From NCBI RefSeq assembly GCF_022267375.1, contig NZ_JAIZBH010000001.1, forward strand, positions 1,284,001 through 1,348,000: a stretch of 64,000 nucleotides of DNA. Reading direction: 5' to 3'. The notes under the pieces are model-generated. The model ran no database searches and was not told the origin of the DNA. It was given only the letters and a program-made list of their open reading frames with translations. Position numbers and translations under genes: made by a program. Source of the stretch: Leptospira sanjuanensis (GTDB taxonomy: Bacteria; Spirochaetota; Leptospiria; Leptospirales; Leptospiraceae). Positions 46,035 through 60,741 of the stretch are shown piece by piece. Numbering within the stretch: the first letter of the stretch is position 1; the number at the start of each line of letters is the position of its first letter.

Positions 46035-48033
46035 AAGGGGCGCTCGATTCCCGCCACATTCCGTTGTCTTTGATCAGTTCCACGAGTTTTTCATCCGCAA
46101 CTTCGCTCGGAACGTTCTTCATTACGATTTCCTTCCCTCGGTAGAGGTGTACTTTCCCTGGGCCGGCACCTACGTACCCGAAATCCGCGTCCGCCATTTC
46201 TCCCGGCCCGTTTACGATACATCCCATTACGGCGATTTTTACGCCTTTGAGATGTCCCGTTCTGGCCTTGATTCTCGCGGTCGTTTCCTGAAGGTCGAAT
46301 AACGTTCTTCCGCAGGAAGGACAGGAAATGTATTCGGTTTTTGTCAAACGGAGTCTTGTACCCTGCAAAAGGTCATAAGAAAGTTGGAACGTTTCTTCGA
46401 GCTCCTCGAGTTTCGGCGTTTGAATCCGGATCAGATCTCCGATTCCGTCGATGAGAAGTCCGCCGATTCCGATGGCGGCACCGTATAGAGCCTCGTCCAC
46501 ATTTGCAAACGATCCGTGCAACAGGATCGGAAATTCGTGACGGCTCAGAATATTTCCGAGTTTGCGGTAGTCGTAGAGGATTTCTCCGGTTTCGAGGGAA
46601 AAAATCACGTTTTTGATTCCAATTTCGGCTAACGTTTCCGGAAGTCCCTTGAGGGATTCGATCCGTTCTCCGCTCGTATGAATCTCGGTATACAATCCGG
46701 CGCTTTGTCTTTCCCGCAGAAAGGTCAGCATCTTTTCTCCGTCTTGAAATTGGAGAAACGGATCGAATACGATCTTGGGAAACCGTTTGAGTTCCTTTTG
46801 GAGTTTTTCGTTGAGAGAAATGTTCTTGGCGAGAAGAATTCCCACCGGAATTTCCAAAGCCTTTGCGGACTCCGCGATTTCGCTTAATAAATCGGGAGAA
46901 GGGGAATCGACCAAGATGCTTTCGGGTTCGATCGAAAGTGGTTTCCCGTATTGGTAGAGTTTGGCGACGTTCGCAAGAAACGAATTGGAGTTTTCGAATG
47001 GAAGGACCGTTTCCACGCGCACCGGATGCGATTCTCCCGCTTCGAATTTTCCGATTCGGATTTCACTACTGTAAAATCTTTCGTACGAAAACGGATTTCG
47101 AAATTCGGAATATCCTTTCGAACGTTCGGGGGCCGCGCTCCTTGCATTGAACCTGTCGGCGAGGAGTTTTGCGACGGGAACTTCCAGAACCGGATCTTCG
47201 GTGAGAGAGACACGAATCGTATCTCCCAGTCCGTCCTCGAGCAAAGAGCCGATTCCGATTGCGGACTTGATTCTTCCGTCCTTTCCGTCTCCCGCTTCGG
47301 TCACGCCCAAGTGAAGGGGATAGTCCATTCTAAGTTCGTCGAATCTGGAAGCGAGCAATCGATACGCCTGAACCATCACCTGCGGATTCGAGGCTTTCAT
47401 GCTTACAATAATATCATAATAATTTAAACTTTCCGCGATGCGTATGAATTCGAGAGCGGACTCGACCATCCCCTGCGGAGTGTCGCCGTAGCGGTTCATG
47501 ATCCGATCCGAAAGGGAACCGTGATTGGTCCCGATTCTCATAGCGACGCCGAGCTCCTTGCATCGCAGAACAAGCGGAGAAAAAATTTCGCTGATTCTTC
47601 CCAGCTCGTCGTCGTACTCCGAATCCGTATAATCCCGAACCGCGAATTTTTTCTTATCCGCAAAGTTGCCCGGATTGATCCTTATTTTTTCAACGTACTC
47701 CACGGCCTTCATCGCGACGCTTGGGGTGAAGTGAATGTCCGCGACGAGGGGAACCTTGCTGCCCGCTTTTTTCAACTCCTGTCGAATGGCCGGCAGATTG
47801 TCCGCGTCCGCTTGAGAAGGAACGGTCAATCGTACGATTTCGCAGCCAGCTCGCTCCAACTCGAGAATTTGTTTTACCGAGCCTTGCGTATCGGTCGTGT
47901 CGCTGTTGATCATCGACTGGATGACGATCGGATTTGCGCCTCCGACTTTCACGTCTCCTACTTTTACTTCTCTCGTTCTTCTTCTCTGATAGCCGAAGGG
48001 CGTGTGGTTGTATCTAAAATTCATTCCGTTCAT
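46033..48033 (-). CDS. ispG: 4-hydroxy-3-methylbut-2-enyl diphosphate synthase (long form)
   Basis: 666 residues against about 370 in Escherichia coli. The N-terminal TIM barrel has [20 protein letters not shown] and the C-terminal domain carries the 4Fe-4S cysteines in [12 protein letters not shown] and [21 protein letters not shown] central insert of roughly 270 residues separates them, as in chlamydiae, Leptospira and plants, where the insert itself folds as an extra domain. The enzyme is the penultimate step of the MEP isoprenoid pathway in the cytoplasm. The final codons and stop lie within a repeat copy. The gene is transcribed alone. Confidence 0.95.
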   Translation of the reverse strand: MNGMNFRYNHTPFGYQRRRTREVKVGDVKVGGANPIVIQSMINSDTTDTQGSVKQILELERAGCEIVRLTVPSQADADNLPAIRQELKKAGSKVPLVADIHFTPSVAMKAVEYVEKIRINPGNFADKKKFAVRDYTDSEYDDELGRISEIFSPLVLRCKELGVAMRIGTNHGSLSDRIMNRYGDTPQGMVESALEFIRIAESLNYYDIIVSMKASNPQVMVQAYRLLASRFDELRMDYPLHLGVTEAGDGKDGRIKSAIGIGSLLEDGLGDTIRVSLTEDPVLEVPVAKLLADRFNARSAAPERSKGYSEFRNPFSYERFYSSEIRIGKFEAGESHPVRVETVLPFENSNSFLANVAKLYQYGKPLSIEPESILVDSPSPDLLSEIAESAKALEIPVGILLAKNISLNEKLQKELKRFPKIVFDPFLQFQDGEKMLTFLRERQSAGLYTEIHTSGERIESLKGLPETLAEIGIKNVIFSLETGEILYDYRKLGNILSRHEFPILLHGSFANVDEALYGAAIGIGGLLIDGIGDLIRIQTPKLEELEETFQLSYDLLQGTRLRLTKTEYISCPSCGRTLFDLQETTARIKARTGHLKGVKIAVMGCIVNGPGEMADADFGYVGAGPGKVHLYRGKEIVMKNVPSEVADEKLVELIKDNGMWRESSAP

Positions 48034-48207
48034 AAGAATCCCCGATCCAACGGAAATTCCCTCTCATCCTAAGACAATTTTGGACGCAATGGTCGCCCCG
48101 TCATTCTCCTTTTTTGCGGGATTCCCGCGTCGTTTTTCATCGACGAGATTTGATTCCGGACCTCTCGTTTCCGATAGTACATACACATCTCTGGAAATAA
48201 ATTGCTT

Positions 48208-48519
48208 ATGGATTTTCCTTCTTTGAAACCCGCCGAAACGTATCGGATCCGTGTTACGGTCGCGATCTACCGGGGAAATATTCTGTCTTATAAAAACGAC
48301 GTTATCATTCCTTCGGAGTATTTCCGAAGAACCGAGGCGAGGGCGCACATTCAGAAAGAAGTTTCCGAACGTCTTCTACATTCGAATTTTTTTCGCTCTC
48401 CGAGGCCGGATTACGATTTGGTCCGTTATACCGAAGAGGCGACCTGCAATACGTTCCTGCGTTATCGAATTCTTTCCTTAAAATCGGGAGAGGGTTTGAT
48501 TAAGGAGAGAATTCAGTAA
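48208..48519 (+). CDS. Hypothetical protein, 103 residues
   Basis: It begins MDFPSLKPAETYRIRVTVAI and ends SLKSGEGLIKERIQ. Composition and the alternating beta pattern in YRIRVTVAIYRGNILSYKND are those of a real soluble protein. The frame is also open six bases upstream to a TTG. It is divergent from ispG with 174 bases between starts. I do not recognise a family and there is no signal peptide or membrane helix. Confidence 0.6.
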   Translation: MDFPSLKPAETYRIRVTVAIYRGNILSYKNDVIIPSEYFRRTEARAHIQKEVSERLLHSNFFRSPRPDYDLVRYTEEATCNTFLRYRILSLKSGEGLIKERIQ

Positions 48520-48867
48520 GCCGATCGACGCGGACATTCGTGCTCAATCCTTGAATCCCTGAAGACGGACCGAAAATCGACCATTCAAACCAGTGAGACC
48601 GTTCGATGCCTGTTCGTTGATTGTTTACGCGGACTTTGATGAAAGTGCCACTGCGCCGCGATTCCTTAAAAATGACCCGCGCGCTTTTTCTTCATCAGCG
48701 GGCTCCGCAGGAACGAACGCGGACGACTTCTTTGCAATCCATCGTTAAGCGAAGTGCAGACCTTCGAAATAAATTCTTGCGCAATCGTATCCATCGAGTA
48801 ACGGATTGAAATTCTTTTGCGTGCAAACGACGGAGCGACCCGTTGTTGCAGGAACACGGAGAAAACA
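48520..48867. other. Gene-free region, no structure seen
   Basis: Short open frames on both strands here are Arg/Ser/Thr-rich noise. I see no promoter, hairpin or repeat of note. Confidence 0.45.
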
Positions 48868-49404
48868 ATGACATCCTTGGGCGGAGTTCTAACGAACTGT
48901 TTCAAATTCGTATTTCGTTTCGTAAAAAAAAGCCGGTTTCAAAGTTCCGGACCGGTTTCGAGAAACGTTCTGATTCTTTTAGGTCTTCTGTCCTATTCTA
49001 CAGGACTCTGGTCCGCGGAACTCAAATACGGAGAATTGTTGTTCAAGTGTAGAATGGAAAAACCCCGTTGTTCCTCTCGCGACGTTTGTGTGATCGAATT
49101 CTACGCCTACCCGAAGAACGATTCGTATCGGAATCCGTTCGTCACATTGTATCAGGGCGAGGAAAAGAACATAAAGGATCCTGAATATAACTTCGATACA
49201 AAGATCGCGCTTCCAGCTACGTACGAAAGAAAGGGGGAAAAACATCTGGTCCGCGTCGAAACCTCCGAATTTCCTCTTCGTTTCGTTTTGGAAATACAAA
49301 CCGATTCCAAAAAACCGGAACTTGCGTCGATCGGACTTTTTCGAGAAAATTCCGAAGACGACCCGGTCCGTTATTATTGCCGTCAACTGAAAGCGGGATA
49401 TTGA
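48868..49404 (+). CDS. Exported protein of unknown function
   Basis: 178 residues from the ATG at 48868 (MTSLGGVLTNCFKF). A basic N-region (RFVKKSRFQSSGPVSRN) precedes a hydrophobic core VLILLGLLSYSTGLWSAE, so it has a signal peptide with probable cleavage after WSA. The mature part has cysteines in LLFKCRMEKPRCSSRDVCVI and a late VRYYCRQL, and beta-rich repeats. It may be a small periplasmic beta protein with disulfides. The next gene follows 27 bases downstream. No family recognised. Confidence 0.65.
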   Translation: MTSLGGVLTNCFKFVFRFVKKSRFQSSGPVSRNVLILLGLLSYSTGLWSAELKYGELLFKCRMEKPRCSSRDVCVIEFYAYPKNDSYRNPFVTLYQGEEKNIKDPEYNFDTKIALPATYERKGEKHLVRVETSEFPLRFVLEIQTDSKKPELASIGLFRENSEDDPVRYYCRQLKAGY

Positions 49405-49431
49405 TTCCTGCAAAACCCGCGAGTACTTTCA

Positions 49432-49905
49432 ATGAATCGAATCGAAGCGGTTTACGATCGTTCTTTCTATTCCGCGGGGGATCATCTCGATATTCGGATC
49501 GACGGAGAAATTTTGACTTCGTATATAAATCGAAAATTTCCGAATCGAGATTGGATCGGTTTGGTCCCGACTCTGTTGGATTGGCTTTACGATGAGGGAG
49601 AAAGAAAAATCGTCTGGGAAAGAATTCTTCCCAAAGTCGGAGAAAGCGCCGTTGCGCCCATACTGATGTGCCCGGACGATTGCGATTTTTTTTGCACGTT
49701 GATCGTAGTGGAAATCGAAAGAACGGAGGAGTTTATTCGTTGGAAACGATTCGGTCTGGACGATTCCGATTTAACGGATTCCGATCTTTCGCGGATCGGA
49801 AATACGGTGCGTTGGTTTTCCGATTCGGAAGAATTCCTGTTTTCCGAGGAGAACTATTTCGAATTTCTGAATCGATTCGAGCTGGAATTAAAGTCTGTGG
49901 GTTAA
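49432..49905 (+). CDS. Hypothetical acidic protein, 157 residues
   Basis: MNRIEAVYDRSFYSAGDHLD begins a soluble acidic protein with IGLVPTLLDWLYDEGERKIV in the middle and CPDDCDFFCTLIVVEIERTE after it. The compact size, acidity and W/E pattern resemble small proteins often found as immunity or regulatory partners, but no toxin gene is near and I cannot assign it. It is likely cotranscribed with the exported protein upstream. Confidence 0.65.
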   Translation: MNRIEAVYDRSFYSAGDHLDIRIDGEILTSYINRKFPNRDWIGLVPTLLDWLYDEGERKIVWERILPKVGESAVAPILMCPDDCDFFCTLIVVEIERTEEFIRWKRFGLDDSDLTDSDLSRIGNTVRWFSDSEEFLFSEENYFEFLNRFELELKSVG

Positions 49906-50186
49906 AATCGGAACACGCCGTTCTATTCTTCCCGAATTTCCCGTTTTCCACGATACGAGCGTTTTCCACGGAATTTCCCGATCGAAAGAATGGGCATATT
50001 TTCTTTCATGGAACGATTTTGTTTCCCAGTGAATCGGTCGTCCCGGTCGTTCGAAATGTCTTGAATTCCTGAAAACGAAGGGAAAACTGGCGAAGGTTTG
50101 CCAAAGACCAAGCCTTTAGACGGTTCGTATGATTCGATTCGATCTAAGAATGGAAAAAGTCCAAGGCTCCGGAAATTTAGAATCGT

Positions 50187-51494
50187 ATGTCAGGAAACGA
50201 TAAAAAGATCATAGAGCAGAATTCCCACGGCGAATTTGAACTTACCGCCTATGGAGAATTTTTAAGTTATTTTCATACTCACATCCAGCTCTTCAACGGA
50301 TTGATCTCCGGTAAAAAAATTTCCCCCACCGATCAGGAAGCGCTCAAACAAAAGATGCGTTCCTACATCGTAACCAATATTCAAAAAACGGAACAATTCT
50401 TCGATCATCTTCCCAAGTTCGCCGAATATCTCGGAATGTCGCAGAACGATCTTTCCGCGTTCATGACCAAAAACTTCATGAACACGCACGCGGGGATCAA
50501 GAATAAACTCATCGAGCAGGAAAAGTCAAACGCAGGCAAACCGAGAAGGAAAAAATACGCGCGCATCTCCGAAGAAATCGTGGAAACATTCGGCACGCTG
50601 GTTCCTCCCGGAAAACGGTTCATCGGAATGGAAGGTTACGTCGTGCTTCGCGACGATGCTACCGGTAAGGATTTGGAACCTTCGATCTCTTCTTTTGGCG
50701 AAGCTCCTAAGCCGGGAGAAGAAGGAAGCGCCGCCGTCCGTAAGCCCGCTCCGCCGCCCGTGCCATTGAAAAAACCTCCGGAGAAGTTGATTCTCACGGA
50801 ACTCGTGGAACGATTCGGCTCCGATTTTTCCGGCAACGCACTCGTATTAAAACGCGAAGAATTGGAAGAAGACGAAGTCCCGAATCCGGTCGCGGTCGGC
50901 GGCAACGAAGATTTGTTAACCGAAGTGGAGGATCTTCAGTTCGGCGGATTCGACGAACCGTCGTTTGTCGAAGAGGAACCGATCGTTCCTTCCGAACCGC
51001 CCGTGATCATTCCGTTTTCCAAATATATGGAAAGCGTAAACCGTGTGCGTCAGTTTCAAAAGGAAGGACAACCCGACGCTTACAAACGCTGGGTGATGAC
51101 TCTTCCTCCCGAACTCAGCGCTCTCATCCAACTTCATTCGTTTGTGTTGAAGGAAATGAAAAACGAACCCGTGGATTGGAATTCCGTGATCGCACCGATT
51201 TCTTCCCGCATTGGATTGAAGGATACGAGGGTTCGAAAGATTCTCGATTTGACTCGAACGTTCGCGGACCTGCGCGCCGGATTGGAAAGAGCCTTTGTCT
51301 CTTCCAAAAACGCGGGACCGGGAATGGAAGAACTCGTGAAAAAAGCCTGGCCTCATATCCTGAAAATTTTCGAAGAATATCCGGACACGACTTCTCTGCG
51401 TCAAAAATTGGATCAGCTTTTTCTGAGGATCCCGGACGCGAATCAGAGAAAAAAACTCGGAGATCTTTTTCTTCCAGTCGCACAAAAACTCTAA
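50187..51494 (+). CDS. Hypothetical cytoplasmic protein, 435 residues
   Basis: The N-terminal half is helical (HTHIQLFNGLISGKKISPTD, FDHLPKFAEYLGMSQNDLSA). A proline-rich linker at about 178-205 (RKPAPPPVPLKKPPEKL) separates it from an acidic segment and a second helical half (NRVRQFQKEGQPDAYKRWVM, FEEYPDTTSLRQKLDQLFL). It has no signal peptide or membrane helix. The proline linker between two helical parts suggests a scaffold. It is well separated from its neighbours, and I do not recognise the family. Confidence 0.7.
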   Translation: MSGNDKKIIEQNSHGEFELTAYGEFLSYFHTHIQLFNGLISGKKISPTDQEALKQKMRSYIVTNIQKTEQFFDHLPKFAEYLGMSQNDLSAFMTKNFMNTHAGIKNKLIEQEKSNAGKPRRKKYARISEEIVETFGTLVPPGKRFIGMEGYVVLRDDATGKDLEPSISSFGEAPKPGEEGSAAVRKPAPPPVPLKKPPEKLILTELVERFGSDFSGNALVLKREELEEDEVPNPVAVGGNEDLLTEVEDLQFGGFDEPSFVEEEPIVPSEPPVIIPFSKYMESVNRVRQFQKEGQPDAYKRWVMTLPPELSALIQLHSFVLKEMKNEPVDWNSVIAPISSRIGLKDTRVRKILDLTRTFADLRAGLERAFVSSKNAGPGMEELVKKAWPHILKIFEEYPDTTSLRQKLDQLFLRIPDANQRKKLGDLFLPVAQKL

Positions 51495-51879
51495 CCTCGT
51501 TTACGAACGTTTTCCTGCTTAAACTTCGAGCAAAAGGCGACGAAGATAAACGACTCACTTGCCTTCGAAACAGTCTAACTCGAAGAGATCTTTTTTTAGA
51601 TGAGGATGTCGTTTTGCGAAGAACGCGTTCTTGAAACCGAATGGATCGAAGCAGGAGGCCGTGTTATACTTGAACGAACGAGAGGAAGGGAAGAACGAGA
51701 ATTTGATAAGCGGAAATCTGCGTTTCTTATTTCAATCCTGCCTTTTAAAAGAATGTTTTCAATTTACGCAACTCTCAATTTACTGGATAATAGCTGGGGA
51801 ATTTTGCTGAAATTTCAGCCATAGGCGCGCCCGACGTCGTTGTTAACCAGGGAATTTGTATCATGAGGGATCTCGGCAA
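51495..51879. other. Intergenic region upstream of gltB with a perfect palindrome
   Basis: No gene I trust; the frame at 51600-51824 is short and atypical. GCTGAAATTTCAGC at 51806-51819 is a perfect 14-bp palindrome 60 bases before the gltB start. Its position fits an operator or a leader hairpin for glutamate synthase. This is inference from symmetry only. Confidence 0.5.
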
Positions 51880-56379
<4,500 letters not shown>

Positions 56380-56403
56380 TCCCTTCGAAACGACGAACGG
56401 AAA

Positions 56404-56447
56404 CTTCCCTGAAACGGTCCTAATTGCAGTTAGGCGATTCAGGGAAG
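56404..56447 (+). terminator. Long stem-loop after gltB
   Basis: CTTCCCTGAA (56404) pairs with TTCAGGGAAG (56438-56447). Inside it CCTAA and TTAGG form a second 5-bp stem. It lies just beyond the gltB stop and before opgG, with no U-tract. It may end the gltB transcript or act in the opgG leader. Confidence 0.6.
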
Positions 56448-56553
56448 AATTTCGAATCGTTTCTCTTTGATTCAAAAGAAAGAATCTTCTCATTGAAGAA
56501 TTTTCTAAGAAGCGCTCTCGAAAGAGGGCGGCTTTCGATCTGGAAAGAATACA

Positions 56554-58158
56554 ATGTTAAGAATACACATAGCACTCGCATTTTTCGCTACGATACTTCT
56601 CTTTGCCGTCGCAAACAGACAGCAAAAGAAAGAATCGGAGATCGACTTTAAATTTCCCGAAACCGAAGAAACCGTAATCCTCGACCCGGTATCCGGGATC
56701 AAAATCCCCGTGACCAGATTCTCTTTCGAGGATTTGAAAAAGAAAGCGAGAAGCATGGCGCATGGACGTTATGTGAAACCGCAATTCGTTTCCACACAAT
56801 TTTTAAAAGGACTGAGTTGGGATCAGTATAAGAACATCCGCTTTCGACCCGAATCCTCTCTTTGGAAAAAGGAAGGAAATCCGTTTCAGATCCAATTCTT
56901 TCATCCGGGACATTTATACAATACGAACGTGACCCTTCACGAAGTCCGCTCCGATTACGCGAGACAGATTCCGTACGACGAAACGTATTTCGATCTTTCC
57001 AATTTGAAGGTGCAGGGAAAAATACCGGAGAATCTAGGTTATTCCGGATTTAAGATTCATTATCCGTTGAACACCCCCGAGCACACGGACGAGTTCACCG
57101 TGTTTCAAGGCGCGAGCTATTATAGGATGGTTTCCAAGAAACAGGTCTACGGATTGTCGGCGCGCGGAATCGCCATCAATACGGGAATGCCATATCCCGA
57201 GGACTTTCCTGGTTTCACTCATTTTTGGATCGTTCATCCCGACAAAACCGATTCTACGATTTTCGTTTATGCATTGTTAGACGGCAGAACCGCGACCGGA
57301 GCCTATGAATTTCAAATTTCTCCGGGGAAGGTTTCTTCCGTACACGTGAACGCGGAGGTTATTCTTCGAACCAAAGTGGATCGATTCGGAATCGCGCCTT
57401 TGACATCGATGTATTGGTATTCCGAAACCCGCGGGATTCCGGAAGGGCAAGCCTATCCTGAGTCTCACGATTCGGACGGACTCATGATCGAAAGCGGAAA
57501 AGGGGATTGGGTTTGGAGACCTCTTGATAATCCGAAACGAGTCACGCTCAACTCGTTTCAGGATGAGAACCCGAGAGCCTTCGGTTTAATGCAGAGGGAT
57601 CGAAATTTTGCGAGTTATCAAGACAACTCGATGAAGTATCATCTGAGACCATCCGCTTGGGTGGAACCGGAAGGAAATTGGGGAAAGGGAAGCATACAAC
57701 TTCTGCAAATTCCCACGGTAAAGGACTCGGACGATAACATCGGGGCGTTTTGGGTGCCCGCGAATTCCCCCGCACCCTTACAACCTTACGAATTCAGCTA
57801 CACCATACGCTGGTTAAACGAGGATCCTCTTCCGGAGGAACTTGCAAAAACCGTTTCCACAAGGATCGCTCCGGTTCCGGGAGAATCCGATATGCGCGTG
57901 TTTTATGTGGACTTTGCAGGCGAAAAGCTCAAAGCAATGGATGCGTTCACTTATCTGCAGGCGTCGATCGACACGGGAGATAACGCGGAATTAACGGATT
58001 ATAATATTCAAAAAATTGAAGAGACCGGCGTATGGAGACTTACTTTCCGCGTGGTCCAAAAAAACAGATACAAAGCCGCGGAACTGCGCGCCGTATTGAA
58101 AAAAAATCAGGAAGACCTGAGCGAGATTTGGACGTTCACTCTTGAATCCTCGATCTGA
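56554..58158 (+). CDS. opgG: Glucan biosynthesis protein OpgG (MdoG)
   Basis: 534 residues. The N-terminal helix (RIHIALAFFATILLFAV, about 3-20) is a signal peptide or anchor. The family block FSFEDLKKKARSMAHGRYVK is followed by LKGLSWDQYKNIRFRPESSL, QFFHPGHLYNTNVTLHEV and FPGFTHFWIVHPDKTDSTIF. The C-terminus is an Ig-like domain (GVWRLTFRVVQKNRYKAAEL). OpgG acts in the periplasm on the beta-1,2-glucan chain made by OpgH to build osmoregulated periplasmic glucans. It overlaps the next small gene by 17 bases, so the cluster is tightly coupled. Confidence 0.93.
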   Translation: MLRIHIALAFFATILLFAVANRQQKKESEIDFKFPETEETVILDPVSGIKIPVTRFSFEDLKKKARSMAHGRYVKPQFVSTQFLKGLSWDQYKNIRFRPESSLWKKEGNPFQIQFFHPGHLYNTNVTLHEVRSDYARQIPYDETYFDLSNLKVQGKIPENLGYSGFKIHYPLNTPEHTDEFTVFQGASYYRMVSKKQVYGLSARGIAINTGMPYPEDFPGFTHFWIVHPDKTDSTIFVYALLDGRTATGAYEFQISPGKVSSVHVNAEVILRTKVDRFGIAPLTSMYWYSETRGIPEGQAYPESHDSDGLMIESGKGDWVWRPLDNPKRVTLNSFQDENPRAFGLMQRDRNFASYQDNSMKYHLRPSAWVEPEGNWGKGSIQLLQIPTVKDSDDNIGAFWVPANSPAPLQPYEFSYTIRWLNEDPLPEELAKTVSTRIAPVPGESDMRVFYVDFAGEKLKAMDAFTYLQASIDTGDNAELTDYNIQKIEETGVWRLTFRVVQKNRYKAAELRAVLKKNQEDLSEIWTFTLESSI

Positions 58159-58573
58159 TCACGACAGTCGTTCCGGAATCCGAAAGGAAGAACTGGCTCG
58201 GGTTTATTCCAAAGTGAAACTGTACTGTCTCGCTTCCGGAATCACCGACCCGATCGAATTGCACGAAATTCTTACCCGATTTTTACGTTCGGTCGAAACG
58301 AAATCCCTTTCAAGTTCCGCAGCGAACGAGTTCGGTTGGGAGGAAGAAGCAATGAAACTCTTTCTGAAATCCGGATCGGTTCGTTCCGAAAAAAAGAACG
58401 AAGCCGGTTTACCCGCCATCGAACCGTCGAGTATGATTCCGAACCCGGTCGACTTCGGGCCATTAGGTGATTTGGCGGAACCGAAGGAAAAATTGGAACC
58501 TGTCGCGGTGATTTTTTCCGTTCTCTTCTGGGGAATCGTATATGCATCCTTACTCTACGGACTTTTAAGTTGA
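58142..58573 (+). CDS. Small protein resembling the N-terminal region of OpgH
   Basis: 143 residues from a TTG that overlaps opgG by 17 bases. The soluble part includes PSSMIPNPVDFGPLGDL. I recall a comparable SSMFPDPWRTNPVG stretch in the N-terminal cytoplasmic region of Escherichia coli OpgH. One C-terminal membrane helix (VAVIFSVLFWGIVYASLLYG) follows. The OpgH encoded next lacks this region. I infer that OpgH is split here into a short regulatory subunit and a catalytic one. Its stop overlaps the opgH start by four bases (TTGA). Confidence 0.7.
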   Translation: MNPRSDHDSRSGIRKEELARVYSKVKLYCLASGITDPIELHEILTRFLRSVETKSLSSSAANEFGWEEEAMKLFLKSGSVRSEKKNEAGLPAIEPSSMIPNPVDFGPLGDLAEPKEKLEPVAVIFSVLFWGIVYASLLYGLLS

Positions 58574-60741
58574 ATTCCTCCGAAAAAGAAAAACCGGGAA
58601 CGCTTGTCGATTCCAAAACGCAGAGTTATCGCCGTTTGAGTTTCGGGGGACTGTTGTTCTTTTTCGTAATCATCGGCGTCTTTTTGGAAGTTCAGTTCTT
58701 ATCCTTTCAGTCGATCAGTCCGTTCGAATGGGCGACGCTGATTCTTTTCTGCCTTTTGTTTCCCGTCATATCCTTCGGGGCGGCGACCGCGTTGATCGGT
58801 TTCGTACAGAAAATCCGGGGAGGGGACCCGTTGCGGATCTCCCGAATATTAGAAAATTATACTATTCTAGAGGATGAGATTCCCCCCGTGGCCGTCGTAA
58901 TGCCCATCCATTGCGAGGATGTTACGCGCATTTTCGCCGGGGTAGAACTGATGATGGACGAGATCGCCTCGAACGGACTCGCACAGAAAACGGATTTTTT
59001 CATTCTTTCCGACACTTCCGATCCGAATCTTTGGGCGCTGGAGGAAAAAGCTTTTTATCACCTAAGTCAAAAACCGGCCAACCGAGGGAGAATCTACTAC
59101 CGAAAAAGAAGAGTCAACTTGAACAAGAAGTCCGGCAACATCGCCGATTTCTGCAGAAGATGGGGCAAACGATATAAATACATGATCATCCTGGACGCCG
59201 ACAGTATCGTCACGGGAGAATGTATGAAAAATCTAATATACCTCATGGAAAAAATTCCGAACGCGGGAATCATACAAACCGTTCCCGAGGTGATCGGAGC
59301 CAAATCCATCTTCCAAAAACTTTCCGCGTTTGCGGCCTGGGTAGGAAATCCGGTTTTCGGAGCGGGTTCTTTTTTCTGGCAGCTTCGTTCGGGACCGTTT
59401 TGGGGACACAATGCGATCATTCGATTACAGCCGTTTATGAAATACTGCGGGTTGCCCGGACTTCCCGGTGAAAGCGCGATCGGCGGAAAAATCTTGAGTC
59501 ACGATACGATCGAAGCGGCCTTGTTTCGAAAAGCCGGTTACGGGGTTTGGTTTGCTTCCGATCTGAAAGGTTCGTATGAGGAAGCTCCGCCTAACGTGCT
59601 GGAGGCGCTCAAACGGGACAATCGTTGGTGTCAGGGGAATCTTCAGCATTTTTGGTTTTTGTTCGGGGGTAAACTCCGCTTTTCCAGTCGATTGCAGATT
59701 TTACTCGGGATCTTTTCTTATTTCAGTTCTCCGCTGTGGGCATTGATGCTTTTGTCTTCTTCTTTGACGACGATCGAGGACGTGGATTTTTTTAGACTCG
59801 CATTGTTGCCCGAGGATTGGATCGCGTTTCGCGACGACCTTTATCTTCCGGTCGCCTACACGCTGCAAGGTTATACCTTGTTTGTCCTGTTTCTTCCGCG
59901 CATCGTTTCGTTTTTGGAAGTCTCTTTTTTTAGAAGAAAAGAATGGGGCGCCTCGTTTTTCTCTTGGACGTTCTCTTTTTTGACGGAGTTTCTCCATTCG
60001 GTTTTGATGGCGCCCGTTTATATGGTTCAATATACAAGATTCATTCTTCTTACATTCTTAAATCGTAAAATAGAATGGGGACCGCAAAACAGGGACGCGG
60101 CATCGGGACCCGATAACAGGTCATTGGCATATACCATTCTTCCCGCTTCGTTTTACGGTTTGGGAATCGGAATCTGGATGTTCGTGACGTATCCGATTTT
60201 ATTCTTTTGGTTTTTACCTTTATTGCTCGGTTGGATTTTCGCGTATCCGTTGGCTCTCTTGACTTCCTCTACTCCAAAGATACAAAATTTGTCGTTCGGA
60301 TTTTTGAACAACCCGCCGGAGCAAAGAGAACGTAAACTTCTCGAAGCTCTGGAGCGAAACAAAAACGAGTATTGGAAAACTGTGGGAGGAGAAGACCGCA
60401 GGCGCGGAATTTTTCTTTCGATCGTTGATCCTCGGCTGAACGGATTTCATCGTTCCCGATTGCGCAAACGCGCAAAAGAAACTCCCGCCCGAAAAAATTA
60501 TCTGCGCTCTCTCTGCGACAAATTGAAAACGGAAGGACCGGAAACATTTAAAAATCAGGAACTGCAAAGAATTCTTTGGGACCATGATTCCGTGGCGGAA
60601 CTTCACTCGTGGTTTTGGACGGCGGACGTGCGCGGGCTTTCTTCCTGGTGGAGAAAATCTCTTGCGGATTATAAACGCGATATTTTGTTAAACGAAGTCG
60701 GTTCGGATGTTTTCGACTGGACAGTTGTCGGAGAAACTTAG
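58570..60741 (+). CDS. opgH: Glucosyltransferase OpgH (MdoH), catalytic part
   Basis: 723 residues from a TTG, against about 850 in Escherichia coli; the missing part is N-terminal. Two helices lead into a GT2 cytoplasmic domain with [57 protein letters not shown] for metal and UDP-glucose, and the RDNRWCQGN (QxxRW-type) acceptor motif. Several C-terminal helices follow. It links glucose units from UDP-glucose and exports the chain for periplasmic glucans. Signatures are intact, so it should be active, perhaps with the small protein upstream. Confidence 0.94.
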   Translation: MNSSEKEKPGTLVDSKTQSYRRLSFGGLLFFFVIIGVFLEVQFLSFQSISPFEWATLILFCLLFPVISFGAATALIGFVQKIRGGDPLRISRILENYTILEDEIPPVAVVMPIHCEDVTRIFAGVELMMDEIASNGLAQKTDFFILSDTSDPNLWALEEKAFYHLSQKPANRGRIYYRKRRVNLNKKSGNIADFCRRWGKRYKYMIILDADSIVTGECMKNLIYLMEKIPNAGIIQTVPEVIGAKSIFQKLSAFAAWVGNPVFGAGSFFWQLRSGPFWGHNAIIRLQPFMKYCGLPGLPGESAIGGKILSHDTIEAALFRKAGYGVWFASDLKGSYEEAPPNVLEALKRDNRWCQGNLQHFWFLFGGKLRFSSRLQILLGIFSYFSSPLWALMLLSSSLTTIEDVDFFRLALLPEDWIAFRDDLYLPVAYTLQGYTLFVLFLPRIVSFLEVSFFRRKEWGASFFSWTFSFLTEFLHSVLMAPVYMVQYTRFILLTFLNRKIEWGPQNRDAASGPDNRSLAYTILPASFYGLGIGIWMFVTYPILFFWFLPLLLGWIFAYPLALLTSSTPKIQNLSFGFLNNPPEQRERKLLEALERNKNEYWKTVGGEDRRRGIFLSIVDPRLNGFHRSRLRKRAKETPARKNYLRSLCDKLKTEGPETFKNQELQRILWDHDSVAELHSWFWTADVRGLSSWWRKSLADYKRDILLNEVGSDVFDWTVVGET

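Noticed and set aside
51600..51824. Small gene before gltB
   Set aside because: Short, no ribosome site, no recognisable pattern, and it overlaps the palindrome region.
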